Assembly: GCA_013400115.1 (NCBI GenBank)
Contig: VXBP01009037.1
Location: forward strand, 310,001 to 374,000
Length of the DNA: 64,000 nt
Direction: 5' to 3'
DNA from: Rhinopomastus cyanomelas
Taxonomy: Eukaryota; Chordata; Aves; Bucerotiformes; Rhinopomastidae
Under the pieces are notes generated by a model that saw only the letters and a program-made list of their open reading frames with translations, had not been told where the DNA came from and did not search any database. Position numbers and translations under genes: made by a program. This document shows positions 12,402 to 21,856 of this stretch, piece after piece (position 1 is the first letter of the stretch; each line of letters starts with the position of its first letter).

Positions 12402-12700
12402 ACAGATGCGGCCGCATGTGCCCGGCTGTACCGGCCGGCTGCGAGAGCTCTGCGCTCCCAGCACCGCCGCCGGCGCTCGCCCCTCCGGAGCGGCTCCCTT
12501 AGACCTCGCCGGCAGCAGCGACGAGCCGCCGCGAACAGCACAGCTCTTTAGGTCTAAATTACCGGTAATTAAATCTGGAAGGAGTGTTGCGAAACAAACG
12601 TCAGGGTGTGATTAACAGCTCCCGCCGACACCCCTCTCTCCGAATGTCAACAGCAGCGATATTGATAGCTCCGCTCCAGGCAAGCGGAGGAGCAGCCCGG
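12402..12700. promoter_or_regulatory. Small CpG-rich block, possible promoter
   Basis: About 300 bp rich in CpG (GCGGCCGC near 12409, GCCGCCGGCGCTCGCC near 12467) is sandwiched between an antisense CR1 on the left and a sense CR1 on the right. It is the only CpG-dense stretch between the PWWP2B and STK32C islands. It could be a small promoter or enhancer. No exon can be attached to it with confidence. Confidence 0.3.
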
Positions 12701-13365
12701 CTCAGCTGCAGCGGGTGCAGGAGTCTGCTGAGGAGCACAAGGTCCCAGGTGGCCAGGAAGGCCAGTGGCATCCTGGCCTGGATCAGGAACTGTGTCCCCA
12801 GCAGGAGCAGGGAAGGGATTGTCCCCCTGGACTCAGCACTGGGGAGGCTGCACCTTCAGTACTGGGTCCCATTTCGGGCACCTCAGTCCAGGGGACACAT
12901 TGAGGGGCTGGAGTGAGGGAGAGGAGGGCAACGAAGCTGGGGAAGGGCCTGGGGAATCAGTCTGATGGGGAGAGATGGAGAGAGTTGGGGCTGGTTAGTT
13001 TGGGGAGGAGGAGGCTGAGGGGAGCCCTCATCACTCTCTACAGCTCTCTGAAAGGACCCTGCAGAGATGCTGGTGCTGGGCTCTGCTCACAGGTCATTAG
13101 TGACAGAAGCAGAGGGAAGGGCTTCAGGCTGCACCAGGGGAAGGTCAGATTGGCCATCAGGAAGAGATTCTTCCTGGACAGAGTGGCCCTGGGATGGGCT
13201 GCCCAGGGTGGTGGTTGAATCCCCATCCCTGGATGAGTTTAGAAGTCACTGAGATGTGGTGTTGGAGGATCTGGTTTAGGGGTGACCTTGTAGAGTGGGT
13301 TGATGGTTGAACTCTATGACCCCAGGGGTCTTTTCCAGCCTGAATGATTCTATGATTCTGTGATT
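12700..13365 (+). mobile_element. CR1 element, longest sense copy of its subfamily
   Basis: About 660 bp of sense CR1: it contains the GGCCAGGAAGGCCAGTGGCA block, CCATCAGGAAGAGATTCTTCC, GGGCTGCCCAGGG, TTTAGGGGTGACCTTGTAGA and a clear tail, GATTCTATGATTCTGTG, ending near 13362. It holds the distal reverse-transcriptase-ORF end and the 3' UTR. It is a 5'-truncated, inactive copy. Confidence 0.93.
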
Positions 13366-13646
13366 TATCTGAGCACAAGAATGGGGAGAGCTGTTGGATC
13401 CTTCTGGGTCCCTCCTCTGGGGACAGAGAGAATGGAGACCAAAGCACTCCTGGGTTCGTCACATCGAGGAGATGTAAAACCACATCAGAGCTACCCACAG
13501 CACTTACTGAGTCATCCTGCTGCCACCAGGGCAGTCAGATCAAATGCACCTAATCCTTCTCGATCCCTACAGCCCGGTTTTTCATTGCTGCTCTGTTGGT
13601 TTGGGGGTTTATATCAGCTACAAGCAGGAGCCACGCGGTAACTTAT

Positions 13647-13725
13647 CACAGAGTCATCCAGGTTGGAAAAGACTGCCAGGGTCATGGAGTCCAACCACCA
13701 GCAGTGTTTGATGGACAGAGGGGCT
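13647..13725 (-). mobile_element. CR1 3' end, antisense, other subfamily
   Basis: Antisense CR1 start TCACAGAGTCATCCAGGTTG followed by GAAAAGACTGCCAGGGTCAT. The wording differs from the dominant copies and indicates another subfamily. Confidence 0.7.
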
Positions 13726-13886
13726 GGCACCCCAGTAGTACCTGCCTGGGGGACGTGAAGGAGTTTGAAGCAGCAGACAGTACTTGTGGTGAGTGGTCAC
13801 TGCTCAGCCCAGGGAGGGAGAGCAGAGCTGCTCCAGGAACAGGCTGCTTTGTGAAGCTCTGTCCTGCCCCTGCCTGGGCTATCTGC

Positions 13887-13985
13887 CATTGAACCTGGAA
13901 GGGACCTTGAGAGATGGTCCAGTGCTGTGCCCCTGCCCCAGCAGGATACCCTAGATGCAGTCACACAGGAACATGGCCGGGTGGG
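13887..13985 (-). mobile_element. CR1 3' fragment, antisense
   Basis: Contains CTGGAAGGGACCTTGAGAGA, CCCCAGCAGGATACCCTAGA and CACACAGGAACATGGCC in antisense order. Diverged and lacking its 8-bp tail. It lies just downstream of the candidate minus-strand exon at 14036-14190. Confidence 0.8.
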
Positions 13986-14035
13986 CAACAGCAGGGCTGC
14001 AGAGACAGCTGAGTCCCACTCCAGCGTGAGGCTAC

Positions 14036-14190
14036 CTCCATCTGCATTAAGTGCTTCGATGCCCCGTTCAAACTTCTCCTTCAATAACTCCTGTAGGAGA
14101 TCCAGCTGCTGCAGGATGCAGCCAAGAGCTGACCCAGCAGAGCTGGTGATGCCTAGGAGCTCCTGAAGCTGAGCCATCAGCTGGTTTTCC
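14036..14190 (-). other. Unassigned candidate minus-strand exon, amphipathic helix/coiled coil
   Basis: The minus strand is open over about 51 codons with natural-looking codon use and a strong helical pattern: ENQLMAQLQELLGI and then LGCILQQLDLLQELLKEKFE, with leucines spaced as in a coiled coil. A donor GT follows at 14035-14034 (GATGGAG before GTAGCC); an AG lies at 14192-14191, though without a good polypyrimidine tract. I do not recognise the protein, and it does not match human LRRC27 as I remember it. Of all unassigned frames in the window this looks most like real coding sequence. The plus-strand frame is Ser/Arg-rich and unconvincing. Expected linkage makes a bird LRRC27 exon one option, an unrelated gene another. 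Confidence 0.3.
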
Positions 14191-14547
14191 CTCCCCACAC
14201 AGGTAGAGCCTCGTGGGTCAATGCACGCACAGCACAGCCCCAGCCCCAGCCCAGACCTCCCAGGCAGCACTCCTGGGCCTCAGACTACAGCTGCATCACT
14301 GAATGGTCTCCTTGGTGCCCAGGATGCAGGTCTGCCTGTAGCAGCCCGGCTTCTCCAGGCTGTTCTCGTGCACAGCTGGGGACAACAGCGCTCCAGAGCC
14401 ACCCCTAGCTGTGGAGGTTTAGTGTCCAGTGCTGCCCAGACGTCATCACACAGGGACAGAGCACAAAACACCTGACATGCTGGGAGAACTCCAAGGGTCC
14501 CAACAGGACCACCCCAGGAACCCAGGCAACCTGCTCCATTCTCCTCA

Positions 14548-14685
14548 GGACCATGGGAGTCTCCTTCCCTGGAGACAGTTCCAACCTGCCTGGACTGTTC
14601 CTGTCTGACTGGATCTGGGGGATCCTGCTCTGGCGGGGTGGGACTGGGTGATCTCTCGAGGTCCCTTCCCACCCCGAATGTCCCG
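14548..14685 (+). mobile_element. CR1 3' fragment
   Basis: Sense copy from GGAGTCTCCTTCCCTGGAGA through GGATCCTGCTCTGGCGGGG to TCTCGAGGTCCCTTCC. No 8-bp tail remains. Confidence 0.85.
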
Positions 14686-15078
14686 GGACTCGGAATAGCA
14701 GCTGTTTCCAGGCCACAAGCAGTAGCTGCTGCACAGTCGCTGCGGGGCGTTCCGGGGCGTCCGCTCAGCCTGTAAGGAGCTGCGGCAGCAGCTCTCAGCT
14801 CGAGCGAGGTTTAGCCACCTCTGCCTCGCTCTGCAGAGCCCCCCGACGCCCCAGACGTGGTTTCACTTGTGCCCAGAACACCGTGGGCACGATACCAGCA
14901 GTGCCCTCTCGTCAGCGAGGGCAGTGATTACCAGCTGCAGCAGCAACGCCCCCTCAGCACGAGGGAGCAAATTAGGCCCTTCGGCAGATAAATGCAGAGT
15001 GTTTCCAAGTCCAACCGCAGAATTAAGTGCCAGGAGCCAAGAACTGCTTGTGACAGCTGCACAAAGGCAGCAGCACTC

Positions 15079-15135
15079 GCCGAGCCCTGCAGGCAGCTCT
15101 GCTAGAGGATCCGCTTCTAAGAGCAGAGTCTTCAT
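15079..15135 (-). other. LRRC27: LRR-consensus segment, candidate LRRC27 exon or remnant
   Basis: Minus-strand codons from 15135 to 15079 read MKTLLLEADPLAELPAGLG. This fits the leucine-rich-repeat spacing LxxLxLxxNxLxxLPxxL at every hydrophobic position, with D in place of N. It shares about 11 of 19 residues with a repeat of human LRRC27 as I recall it (LKTLLLERNPIKMLPVELG). The human gene lies between STK32C and PWWP2B, in the orientation expected for the minus strand here. Just after it the strand reads GCGAGT, which could be a GC-type donor (GC at 15080-15079). I could not find the next expected repeat, so this may be one exon of a diverged gene or a remnant of a lost one. The match is short and made from memory. 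Confidence 0.35.
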
Positions 15136-15242
15136 CGCCTCTCCAGTGCAGCTGAGAGCTGGAGCAACTGTGGGAGCACACGGGACTGAACTGAACAGAA
15201 GCAGGAGAATAGATTCTGGTGCTGCAGCTTCTTGTTTCCTGC

Positions 15243-15418
15243 TGGTGGCCAGCAGAATGGCCTGAAAGGACAGTGGCATCCTGAGGCGTAGCAGAACAGG
15301 GTGGTTAGCAGATGGAGAGAGGTTCTCCAGGATCTAGGGGATCCTGCTGTGTCAGGGGGATGGGACTGGATGGTCTCTCGAGGTTCCTTCCAGTCCCTCA
15401 TGTTCTGTGGTACTGAAA
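15243..15418 (+). mobile_element. CR1 fragment with internal deletion
   Basis: Sense CR1 joins the GTTAGCAGATGGAGAGAGG block directly to GATCTAGGGGATCCTGCTGT, so several hundred bases of the consensus seen in longer copies (for example at 46101-46725) are missing. It ends TCTCGAGGTTCCTTCCAGTC. Confidence 0.88.
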
Positions 15419-15770
15419 GGATCCCAAAAGGCAAATCCACGCTTCTCCATCACCAGCATCAGAGCTGGAAAACACCACCCCAGAGCTTTGTGTGCTGACG
15501 TGAAGTTTATGCCCCTTCATCATCTGCTGCCAAAGCATTTAGTGGGGGATCTTTGTTTATCACTTTGAAGTCAGACTCTGACTGTTCCAGTTACAAACAC
15601 ATCACCTGCTGTTGTTTGCAGCACTGCTGAGCCCCATCTCTTCAAGCTGAATATGTTCCTCAGGCAAGATGCGAGCCCAGAGCACTTGGCCGTTTTAGAC
15701 AGTGACTTCAGACAGAAGTATCTCTGCTCATGTTTTGTTGTCCAGTTTCTGCACAGCTCCAGTGTTCACT

Positions 15771-16262
15771 GAATCACAGAGCATCAGGGATGGGAAGGGA
15801 CCTCAAAAGATCACCCAGTCCCATCCCCCTGCCACAGCAGGATCCCCTAGATCCACTCACACAGGAACATGGCCAGGAGGGTTTGAAATGTCTCCAGAGA
15901 AGGAGACTCCACAACCCCCTGGACAGCCCCTCCCAGGGCTCTGGCACCCTCACCAAGAACAAGGTCCTTCTCACACTGATGTGGAACCTCCTCTGCTCCA
16001 GCTCACACCCGCTGCCCCTTGTCCTGTCACTGGGTGCCCCTGAGCAGAGCCTGGCTCCCTCCTCCTGACACCCACCCTTCACATATTGATCAACATCCAT
16101 GGGGTCACCCCTCAGGCTCCTTTTTCCCAGCTCCAGAGCCCCAGCTCCCTCAGCCCTTCCTCAGCAGGGAGATGCTCCCCTCTCTCCATCATCCCTGTGG
16201 CTCTGCACTGGGCTCTCTCCAGCAGCTCTGTGTCCTTCTGGAACTGGGGCCCAGAGCTGCTC
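15771..16262 (-). mobile_element. CR1 element, antisense, about 490 bp
   Basis: Starts with the antisense tail TGAATCACAGAGCATCAGGG, continues through GGATCCCCTAGATCC, GGAGACTCCACAACCCCC and TGATCAACATCCATGGGG, and ends in TCTGTGTCCTTCTGGAAC. Short frames in it that read SGAPSDRTRGSG on the minus strand are CR1-derived, not host genes. Confidence 0.93.
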
Positions 16263-16637
16263 CTACTCTTGGAAGCAGCCTAGAGGGCTGCCCTGGATCC
16301 CAGTCCCTTGGTGGTGCAGTGAGGACACCGACGTCAGCCCTCAACAAGCCCCGAGCACACAGCGGGTGCCCTCGCTCCAGCAGGGGCCGGTGCTGCCTAG
16401 CGAGCAGGAGGGCAGAGCCCTCCCTCTCCTGGCGCCGCAGTCTGACTTGTTTGCTGTCAGCTTTCGCTAAACCAGAGCAGAGCCCGGTGTTTCTGTCACA
16501 GCACTGATTTACCTCCAGGAAGGACACAACACGCAGCCCCGCACAAATGCTCATGGTGACTGCAGACACCTCAGGCAGGAAAAGCCCGAAGCACCGGGGT
16601 CATGCGCTGGCCTGGAAAGGAGCTTTTAACTGCATCT

Positions 16638-16882
16638 AAGGCTTCAGGCTCCAACAGGGGAGGGTCAGACTGGCCATCAGGAAGAAATTCTTCCCAGAGA
16701 GAGTGGTCAGGCCCTGGACTGGGCTGCCCAGGGTGGGGGCTGAGTCCCCATCCCTGGGTGACTTTGAAAGTTGCTTAAATGTGGTGCTGGGGGATCTGGT
16801 TTAAGGGTGACCTTGTACAGTGGGGTTGGTGGTTGGGCTCTATGACCCCAGGGGTCTTTTCCAACCTGACTGGCTCTGAGTC
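16638..16882 (+). mobile_element. CR1 3' fragment
   Basis: Sense copy from AGGCTTCAGGCTCCAACAGG through CCATCAGGAAGAAATTCTTC to GGGGTCTTTTCCAACCTGAC. This is the subfamily marked by TTTAAGGGTGACCTTGTAC. Confidence 0.9.
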
Positions 16883-17211
16883 TAAAAGCTACAGGGGGAG
16901 TGACAGAAGATCCCAGACTGAAACAAGAACTGCCCCACTCCACTCGCACAGCTCAGGTGATGGCTTAGTCTGATCCCCAGAAACTCCAGTCAGAAGCAGT
17001 GAAAGGACTCAGCAGCAGCATCAAGTGTTGATCAAACAGGCCCCAAATGGAGTTCCAGCAAGTCTCTGCTTTCGGTGAAGCCGAAACCTTCAGCTGCTGC
17101 TGACAGGATGCCAGAGCCCCAGCAGAGCTGGTGAAACACAGCTTGTGCCCCCATGGGCATAAACCCAGCGCAGTGCTCAGGGGTGCTGGCAGTCAGGGGC
17201 GCATCCAGTCA

Positions 17212-17398
17212 TTAGGGATGGGAAAGGGTCTCTAGAGATCACCCAACTCAGTCCTATCCTCTGCCACAGCAGGATCCCCTAGATCCAGCCATTAGGGACT
17301 GGAAGGGACCTGTTCCTGTGTGACTGGATCCAGGGGATCCTGCTGTGGCAGGGGGCCAGGTCTGGATGATCTCTAGAGGTCCCTTCCCCTCCCTAACA
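17212..17398. mobile_element. Inverted pair of CR1 tails (foldback)
   Basis: An antisense tail (17212 to about 17310) is followed directly by a sense tail (about 17311-17398) of the same subfamily. Both contain the GGATCCTGCTGTGGCAG / CTGCCACAGCAGGATCC block, so the pair is a near-contiguous inverted repeat with almost no spacer. The antisense half also holds, at 17282-17297, the tail-to-tail junction seen in tandem copies elsewhere. Confidence 0.85.
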
Positions 17399-17499
17399 CC
17401 CAGCTAGGGACCCTCAGGGACTGCACCACCCTAGAGAGTTACCAGGGACACCCAAGCTTTGGAGAGAAGCATCCAGGGATCAGTGGGCACACAAGATTT

Positions 17500-17745
17500 A
17501 CTCACATGCAGCTCCAGGTCGGCCAAGCCAGGGATTTTCTCGCCTTCCCAAAGGCAGAAGCAGACACCAGCAGTGCAGGAAAGGCTGCCCCTTCCTCTAC
17601 AGAGCTGCCCTGCCGCCAGGCTGCAGCTTTTGCTTCAGAGCTGCTGCAAGCCAGAGCGGCGGCTGAGCACAGGCAGAGCCTCACTGCAGCGCAGCAACAT
17701 ATGTTCTGATGCTCCCAGCACGTTTGTTTGATGTAAATAAATAAA
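17500..17745. other. Ambiguous exon-like segment, splice and poly(A) signals on opposite strands
   Basis: On the minus strand a perfect donor, GTGAGT (GT at 17505-17504), follows an open stretch whose last residues read EGEKIPGLADLELH. This resembles the LRRC27 segment RIPSLQQLHL as I recall it. On the plus strand the same place offers an acceptor (AG at 17510-17511) followed by 66 open codons ending in the TGA at 17707-17709, with two overlapping AATAAA signals at 17736-17745. The two readings exclude each other. I slightly favour the minus-strand LRR reading because it agrees with the segment at 15.1 kb and with expected gene order. Confidence 0.25.
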
Positions 17746-18129
17746 CAGCAGAAGCAGAGCCGCAAACAGGCACCAAGCGAAAGGAAACCACAGAGGGAGA
17801 GACCAGCAGCCGCCCAAGACCTAAAGGACAGAAGCACTGGAACAGCACCAGGCACTAAATCCTCCTTCCCTGGCACTGGGCACACAGAGAGCAGGGCAGG
17901 AGGTGGGCTGCCATATGCCAGGCCAGAGCACAGCAAGCACTGCACAGGGACACCCCCACCTCAAGGGAGGAGGGAGCCACAAGGGTACTTTTATCACCCC
18001 GTGGGCTTCAGCTCAGCTGCAGAAAGGTTTGGCATCCCTCTGTGTGACTGCTGGCACCTGTGGGGCTTCTGTGGGGCTGCAGCAGCAGGGGCTGGTGGCA
18101 CCTTTACCCAGCTGGCTGCTTCTCTGGAA

Positions 18130-18395
18130 GATCTTCACACCTGCCTGGACCTGTTCCTGTGTGACTGGATCTGGGGGATCCTGCTGTGGCAGGGGACTGG
18201 GCTGGGTGATCTCTTGAGGTGCCTTCTCATCCCTAATGACTGGATCTGGGGGATCCTGCTGTGGCAGGGGGACTGGGCTGGGTGATCTTTCGAGGTCCCT
18301 TCCCATCCCTAATGACTGGATCCAGGGGATCCTTCTCTGGCAGGGGGTTTGGGGTGGATGATCTCTTGAGGTGCCTTCAATCCCTAATGTCTGTG
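18130..18395 (+). mobile_element. CR1 tail with three tandem 75-bp units
   Basis: After one sense CR1 3' segment the last 75 bp are repeated: GACTGGATC starts at about 18163, 18238 and 18314. Each unit carries the GATCCTGCTGTGGCAGGGG block (the last reads CTTCTCTGGCAGGGGG) and ends with CATCCCTAATG or a close variant. The junctions at 18231-18246 and 18307-18322 are identical. Confidence 0.9.
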
Positions 18396-19001
18396 ACAAG
18401 GTTTTGGACTGAAGGCTGCCCGAGAACAGCACCGGTCTCCTCATGGTGCCACAGACTGCTGCAGGTGACCCCAAGAGGAGCAGGGCACTCATGGCCGGCC
18501 GTGGTGGCAGCTGAGTTCGGAAGGGCTGGCTCGCAGCGAGGACAGCAGCACCTCCAAAAGCCACGGGCTCTAGTTACAGAAACCCTGCTGGGAGCAAAGG
18601 CTTGAACCCTCCCCTCATGTGATGGTTATTGAAAGAATCACTGCTCTTTTGAGGGGCCCTTAGAAACAGCCAGGGGCTTTTCTCTGGAGGCTCCCTTCAG
18701 GGTGAACGTTAAGAGCCGCAGTCGTTCATCTGCTGGAGCACTGTGCAGTTAGAGCCCTCCTTCAGCAGAGGGCTGTTCCCAGCGCTGTGATGCCCTGGGC
18801 TGTGCTGGCCCCTCGTTTCTGGGCCCAAATTAGCACCATCTTGTGTTTTCCTCCCCTGCAGTTCCGTGATAATTGGTGGTGCTTTTGTTTGGAGGCAGTT
18901 CCCATCGGCTGGCTGGGAACACATCACCAGCAACAACGGGCTGCTGCTGCAGGCTGCTCTATTTTTATTTACAGGGGTTATTCACTGGGACCAGAGAGCA
19001 G

Positions 19002-19205
19002 GATCCTGCTTTAGTGATGGAGGAGGAGAACCCCTGATCCTGCTTTAGTGATGGAGGAGGAGAACCCCTGATCCTGCTTTAGTGATGGAGGAAGAGAACC
19101 CCTGATCCTGCTTTAGTGATGGAGGAGGAGAACCCCTGATCCTGCTTTAGTGATGGAGGAGGAGAACCCCTGATCCTGCTTTAGTGATGGAGGAAGAGAA
19201 CCCCC
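19002..19205. repeat. 34-bp minisatellite, 6 copies
   Basis: Six 34-bp units start at 19002, 19036, 19070, 19104, 19138 and 19172 with GATCCTGCTTTAGTGATGGA followed by GGAGGAGAACCCCT. The third and sixth units have GGAAGAG in place of GGAGGAG; the other differences are minimal, so the array is young. Confidence 0.95.
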
Positions 19206-19639
19206 ACCCTTCCATGCAGCCAGCGAAAGGATGGGAAGGGAACTCTAAGTTCCAGCTACCCGTAGAGCAGAGCATGAAGAGGTAGAGCACAGGGTCCATC
19301 CTGCCTGACTCCAGCGGGGTGTTGGCAGACACAAGTCGAAATCCTGCCCTCAGTTTCCCTCAGACCGATTTTACTGCAGTGTAAAGGCCAGAGCTCACGG
19401 CACTTGGGGATGAGAATGATCTGTCGCTCCTCCAAGGATGCTCTTCACTTGCCCAGCTAAGGCATTTGGGAACCACGGTGTGAGGTAACTCCTGAGGCAC
19501 ATCCTTCAATTAGAAGGGTTCATACTGCATTTGCTAGGGCTGTCCTAGACCAGAACAGGCATCACAGCTCCTGCTGAATGGATGGGCCTCGCCTGTGGAG
19601 TTTTGAGGAGACAGAACATAGGCAACACCCATTGAATCC

Positions 19640-20205
19640 CACAGCATTAGGGATGGGAAGGGACCTCAAAAGATCACCCAGTGCCATCCCTCCACCTACA
19701 GCAGGATCCCCTAGATCCACTCACACAGGAACATGGCCAGGAGGGTTCAAAACATCTCCAGAGATGGAGACTCCACAACCCCCTGGGCAGCCCCTGCCAG
19801 GGCTCTGGCACCCTCACTGGGAACAAGGTCCTTCTCACACAGATGTGGAACCTCCTCTGCTCCAGCTCACACCCGCTGCCCCTTGTCCTGTCACTGGGTG
19901 CCCCTGAGCAGAGCCTGGCTCCCTCCTCCTGACACCCACCCTTCACATATTGATCAATACCAATGGGGTCACCCCTCAGGCTCCTTTTTCCCAGCTGCAG
20001 AGCCCCAGCTCCCTCAGCCTGTCCTCAGCAGGGAGATGCTCCCCTCCCTCCATCACCCCTCTGGCTCTGCGCTGGGCTGTCCCCAGCAGCTCTGTGTCCT
20101 TCTGGAGCTGAGTGGCCCAGAGCTGGACACTAGATTCCATCTGTGGTCTTAGCAGGGCAGAGTGGAAGGGGAGGAGGACCTCTCTCCATCTACTAAGGAT
20201 TGTCT
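19640..20205 (-). mobile_element. CR1 element, antisense, about 565 bp
   Basis: Antisense copy from CACAGCATTAGGGATGGG to CTCTCCATCTACTAAGG, covering the complete 3' part seen in the longest copies, including the segment equivalent to GTTAGCAGATGGAGAGAGG. It is one of the least truncated copies here. Confidence 0.93.
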
Positions 20206-20555
20206 GTGAGTTTGCTAACTCAGTGAGGTTAGAGGTGAGCTCACAGCTGGTGAAATGAAGGCAAATGTCAGGCTCAAGTACATTTGCACAGCCTGAGCTC
20301 AGGAGGATGCCCAGTGTGGAGGGCAGCTCACTGTAGGTGAGCGCTGTGCATCCCATCCTTACAGTGGGCAGCTGTTGGCAGGGCTCTGGGCACCCTGTGA
20401 GCCCCCACAGCTCTGGAGTTTCTCCTGCTCTGCCCAGAAAGAAGAGAAACTTATCCCAGCTTCCCTTGTGGTTCTGATTTCAGCAGATCATCAGATCTGG
20501 AGTGTAATTGACAGCTCCCAGGGACACAAGGACGTGCCTAGAGCACCCTGAAGTC

Positions 20556-20605
20556 ACAGGATCACAGAATCATTAGGGATTGGAGGGGACCTCAAAAGAT
20601 CATCT
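20556..20605 (-). mobile_element. CR1 tail, antisense, about 50 bp
   Basis: TCACAGAATCATTAGGGATT followed by GGAGGGGACCTCAAAAGATC. Only the extreme 3' end of a CR1 is present. Confidence 0.85.
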
Positions 20606-20800
20606 TTCATTAGTAAAGAGCCTGACTGTCTCCTAGTGAAGTACAAAACACACAGCGAAGAGTGGGATAAAGGAGAACAAAGGGAGAAAGGAGCAGTGGT
20701 CTTAGTGGTTCCAAGACCAGGCTGTTCCTCACCACCCTTGCGGGTGTTGATGGGCCCCTCACTCACTGAGTGAGGCCTCCAAGACTCAAACCAAGCTGTA

Positions 20801-20929
20801 GAATCACAGAATTGGGGTGAGGGTGCTGTGAGTTGGAAGGGAGAGCACCTAGTCCAGCCCCGCTGCCAGAGCAGCTTCTCCTCAGGCTAGGTCGCACAGG
20901 AAATGTCCAGGTGGGTTTGGAAGGTCTCA
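20801..20929 (-). mobile_element. CR1 3' fragment, antisense
   Basis: Contains GAATCACAGAATTGGGGTGA, CTAGTCCAGCCCCGCTGCC and GTCCAGGTGGGTTTGGAAGG. Diverged from the dominant subfamilies. It abuts a second, different CR1 tail at 20930. Confidence 0.75.
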
Positions 20930-21040
20930 CAGTATCACAGTATCACAGTATTACCAAGGTCGGAAGAGACCTCATAGATCATCAAGTCCAACCTGTTACC
21001 ACAGAGCTCAAGGCTAGACCATGGCACCAAGTGCCACGTC
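20930..21040 (-). mobile_element. CR1 of a different subfamily, antisense
   Basis: Begins with the antisense tail unit CACAGTAT repeated three times, then AAGGTCGGAAGAGACCTC, TAGATCATCAAGTCCAACC and CACCAAGTGCCACGTCC. This wording is typical of another CR1 subfamily, also represented in sense at about 61885-61968. Confidence 0.88.
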
Positions 21041-21550
21041 CTGAGGCTGAAGGCAAAAAACCCCTTCTTGCAGAAGACCTCTTAAACCCCTGGGCCTGTG
21101 TCTTCACTTTGGAGTCGCTGGAGACAAGTGTGAAGGTCTCCACTGGCTGCTGGAGAGGCTGCGGTGCCTGAAGAGCCAGGGTTTGTTCCTTGTAGCTCCA
21201 GAGGGCTCCTGTACTTGGGCCAGTGACAGAATCCAGAGCCGCTGCAGAGCCGCCTCAGGGGCAGAACCCACCCCAAGTCACTGTGGGCTTCGCAGGATGC
21301 TGAGCTGGACCGTGCCTGTGGCCCCGGCGTTACGGCTCGTGGGGCTGAGGAGCCCCGTGGAAGGGCTGACTCAGCACTTCCCCAGTCAGAAACTTCCTGG
21401 TGAGTGCCAGCCCTTCAGCCGCCGCACCGCGTCTGTCTGGCTGTTACGCCGCCGGGCAGCTCCTGCGTAGCTCCCGAGACGCTGCCTCCTAGGTGCCGAT
21501 GGGGAAACGATGCTGTTCTCTTGCACAGCCTGTTTTGGAGTTGGCGTGTT

Positions 21551-21856
21551 GGTTACTGTGCTCCTCACGGCCGTGCTGCTCCTCAGGGTGACTGTACTCC
21601 TCGGGGTTACTGACCACCTCGTGGTTCTGGTACTCCTCAGGGCCACCGTACTCCTTGTGGTTGCCGTACACCTTATGGTTGTGCCACTCCGTGGGGTTCC
21701 TGCACTGCTTAGGGTTCCTGCACCGCTTCGGGATGCTGTAGTCCTTACAGCTATTGAGCGCCTCATGGTTCTGATGCTCCCCAGGGTTGGTGCCCTCGTT
21801 AGGGTCATAGTACTCCTCGGGTTATTGTGCTCCTTGGGGGTACTGCCCTCCTTAGG
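21551..21856. repeat. Degenerate 18-bp minisatellite, 17 units
   Basis: Seventeen units of 18 bp (one of 17) follow a loose consensus GGTTNCTGNACTCCTCAG. Because 18 is a multiple of three, open frames run through on both strands: a hydrophobic hexapeptide repeat on the plus strand (frame 21510-22058, 182 codons) and acidic or Arg/Ser/Thr-rich hexapeptide repeats on the minus strand (PEEYS-type units). Units are strongly diverged, so the array is old. I do not call it a gene: there are no splice context, domain or homologue that I recognise. Confidence 0.85.

Noticed and set aside
16510..16570. Minus-strand words HLCGAACCVLPG before a GTAAAT, resembling an LRRC27 repeat
   Set aside because: The phase does not fit the candidate exon at 17.5 kb, it overlaps the same part of the human repeat, and the match is too short.
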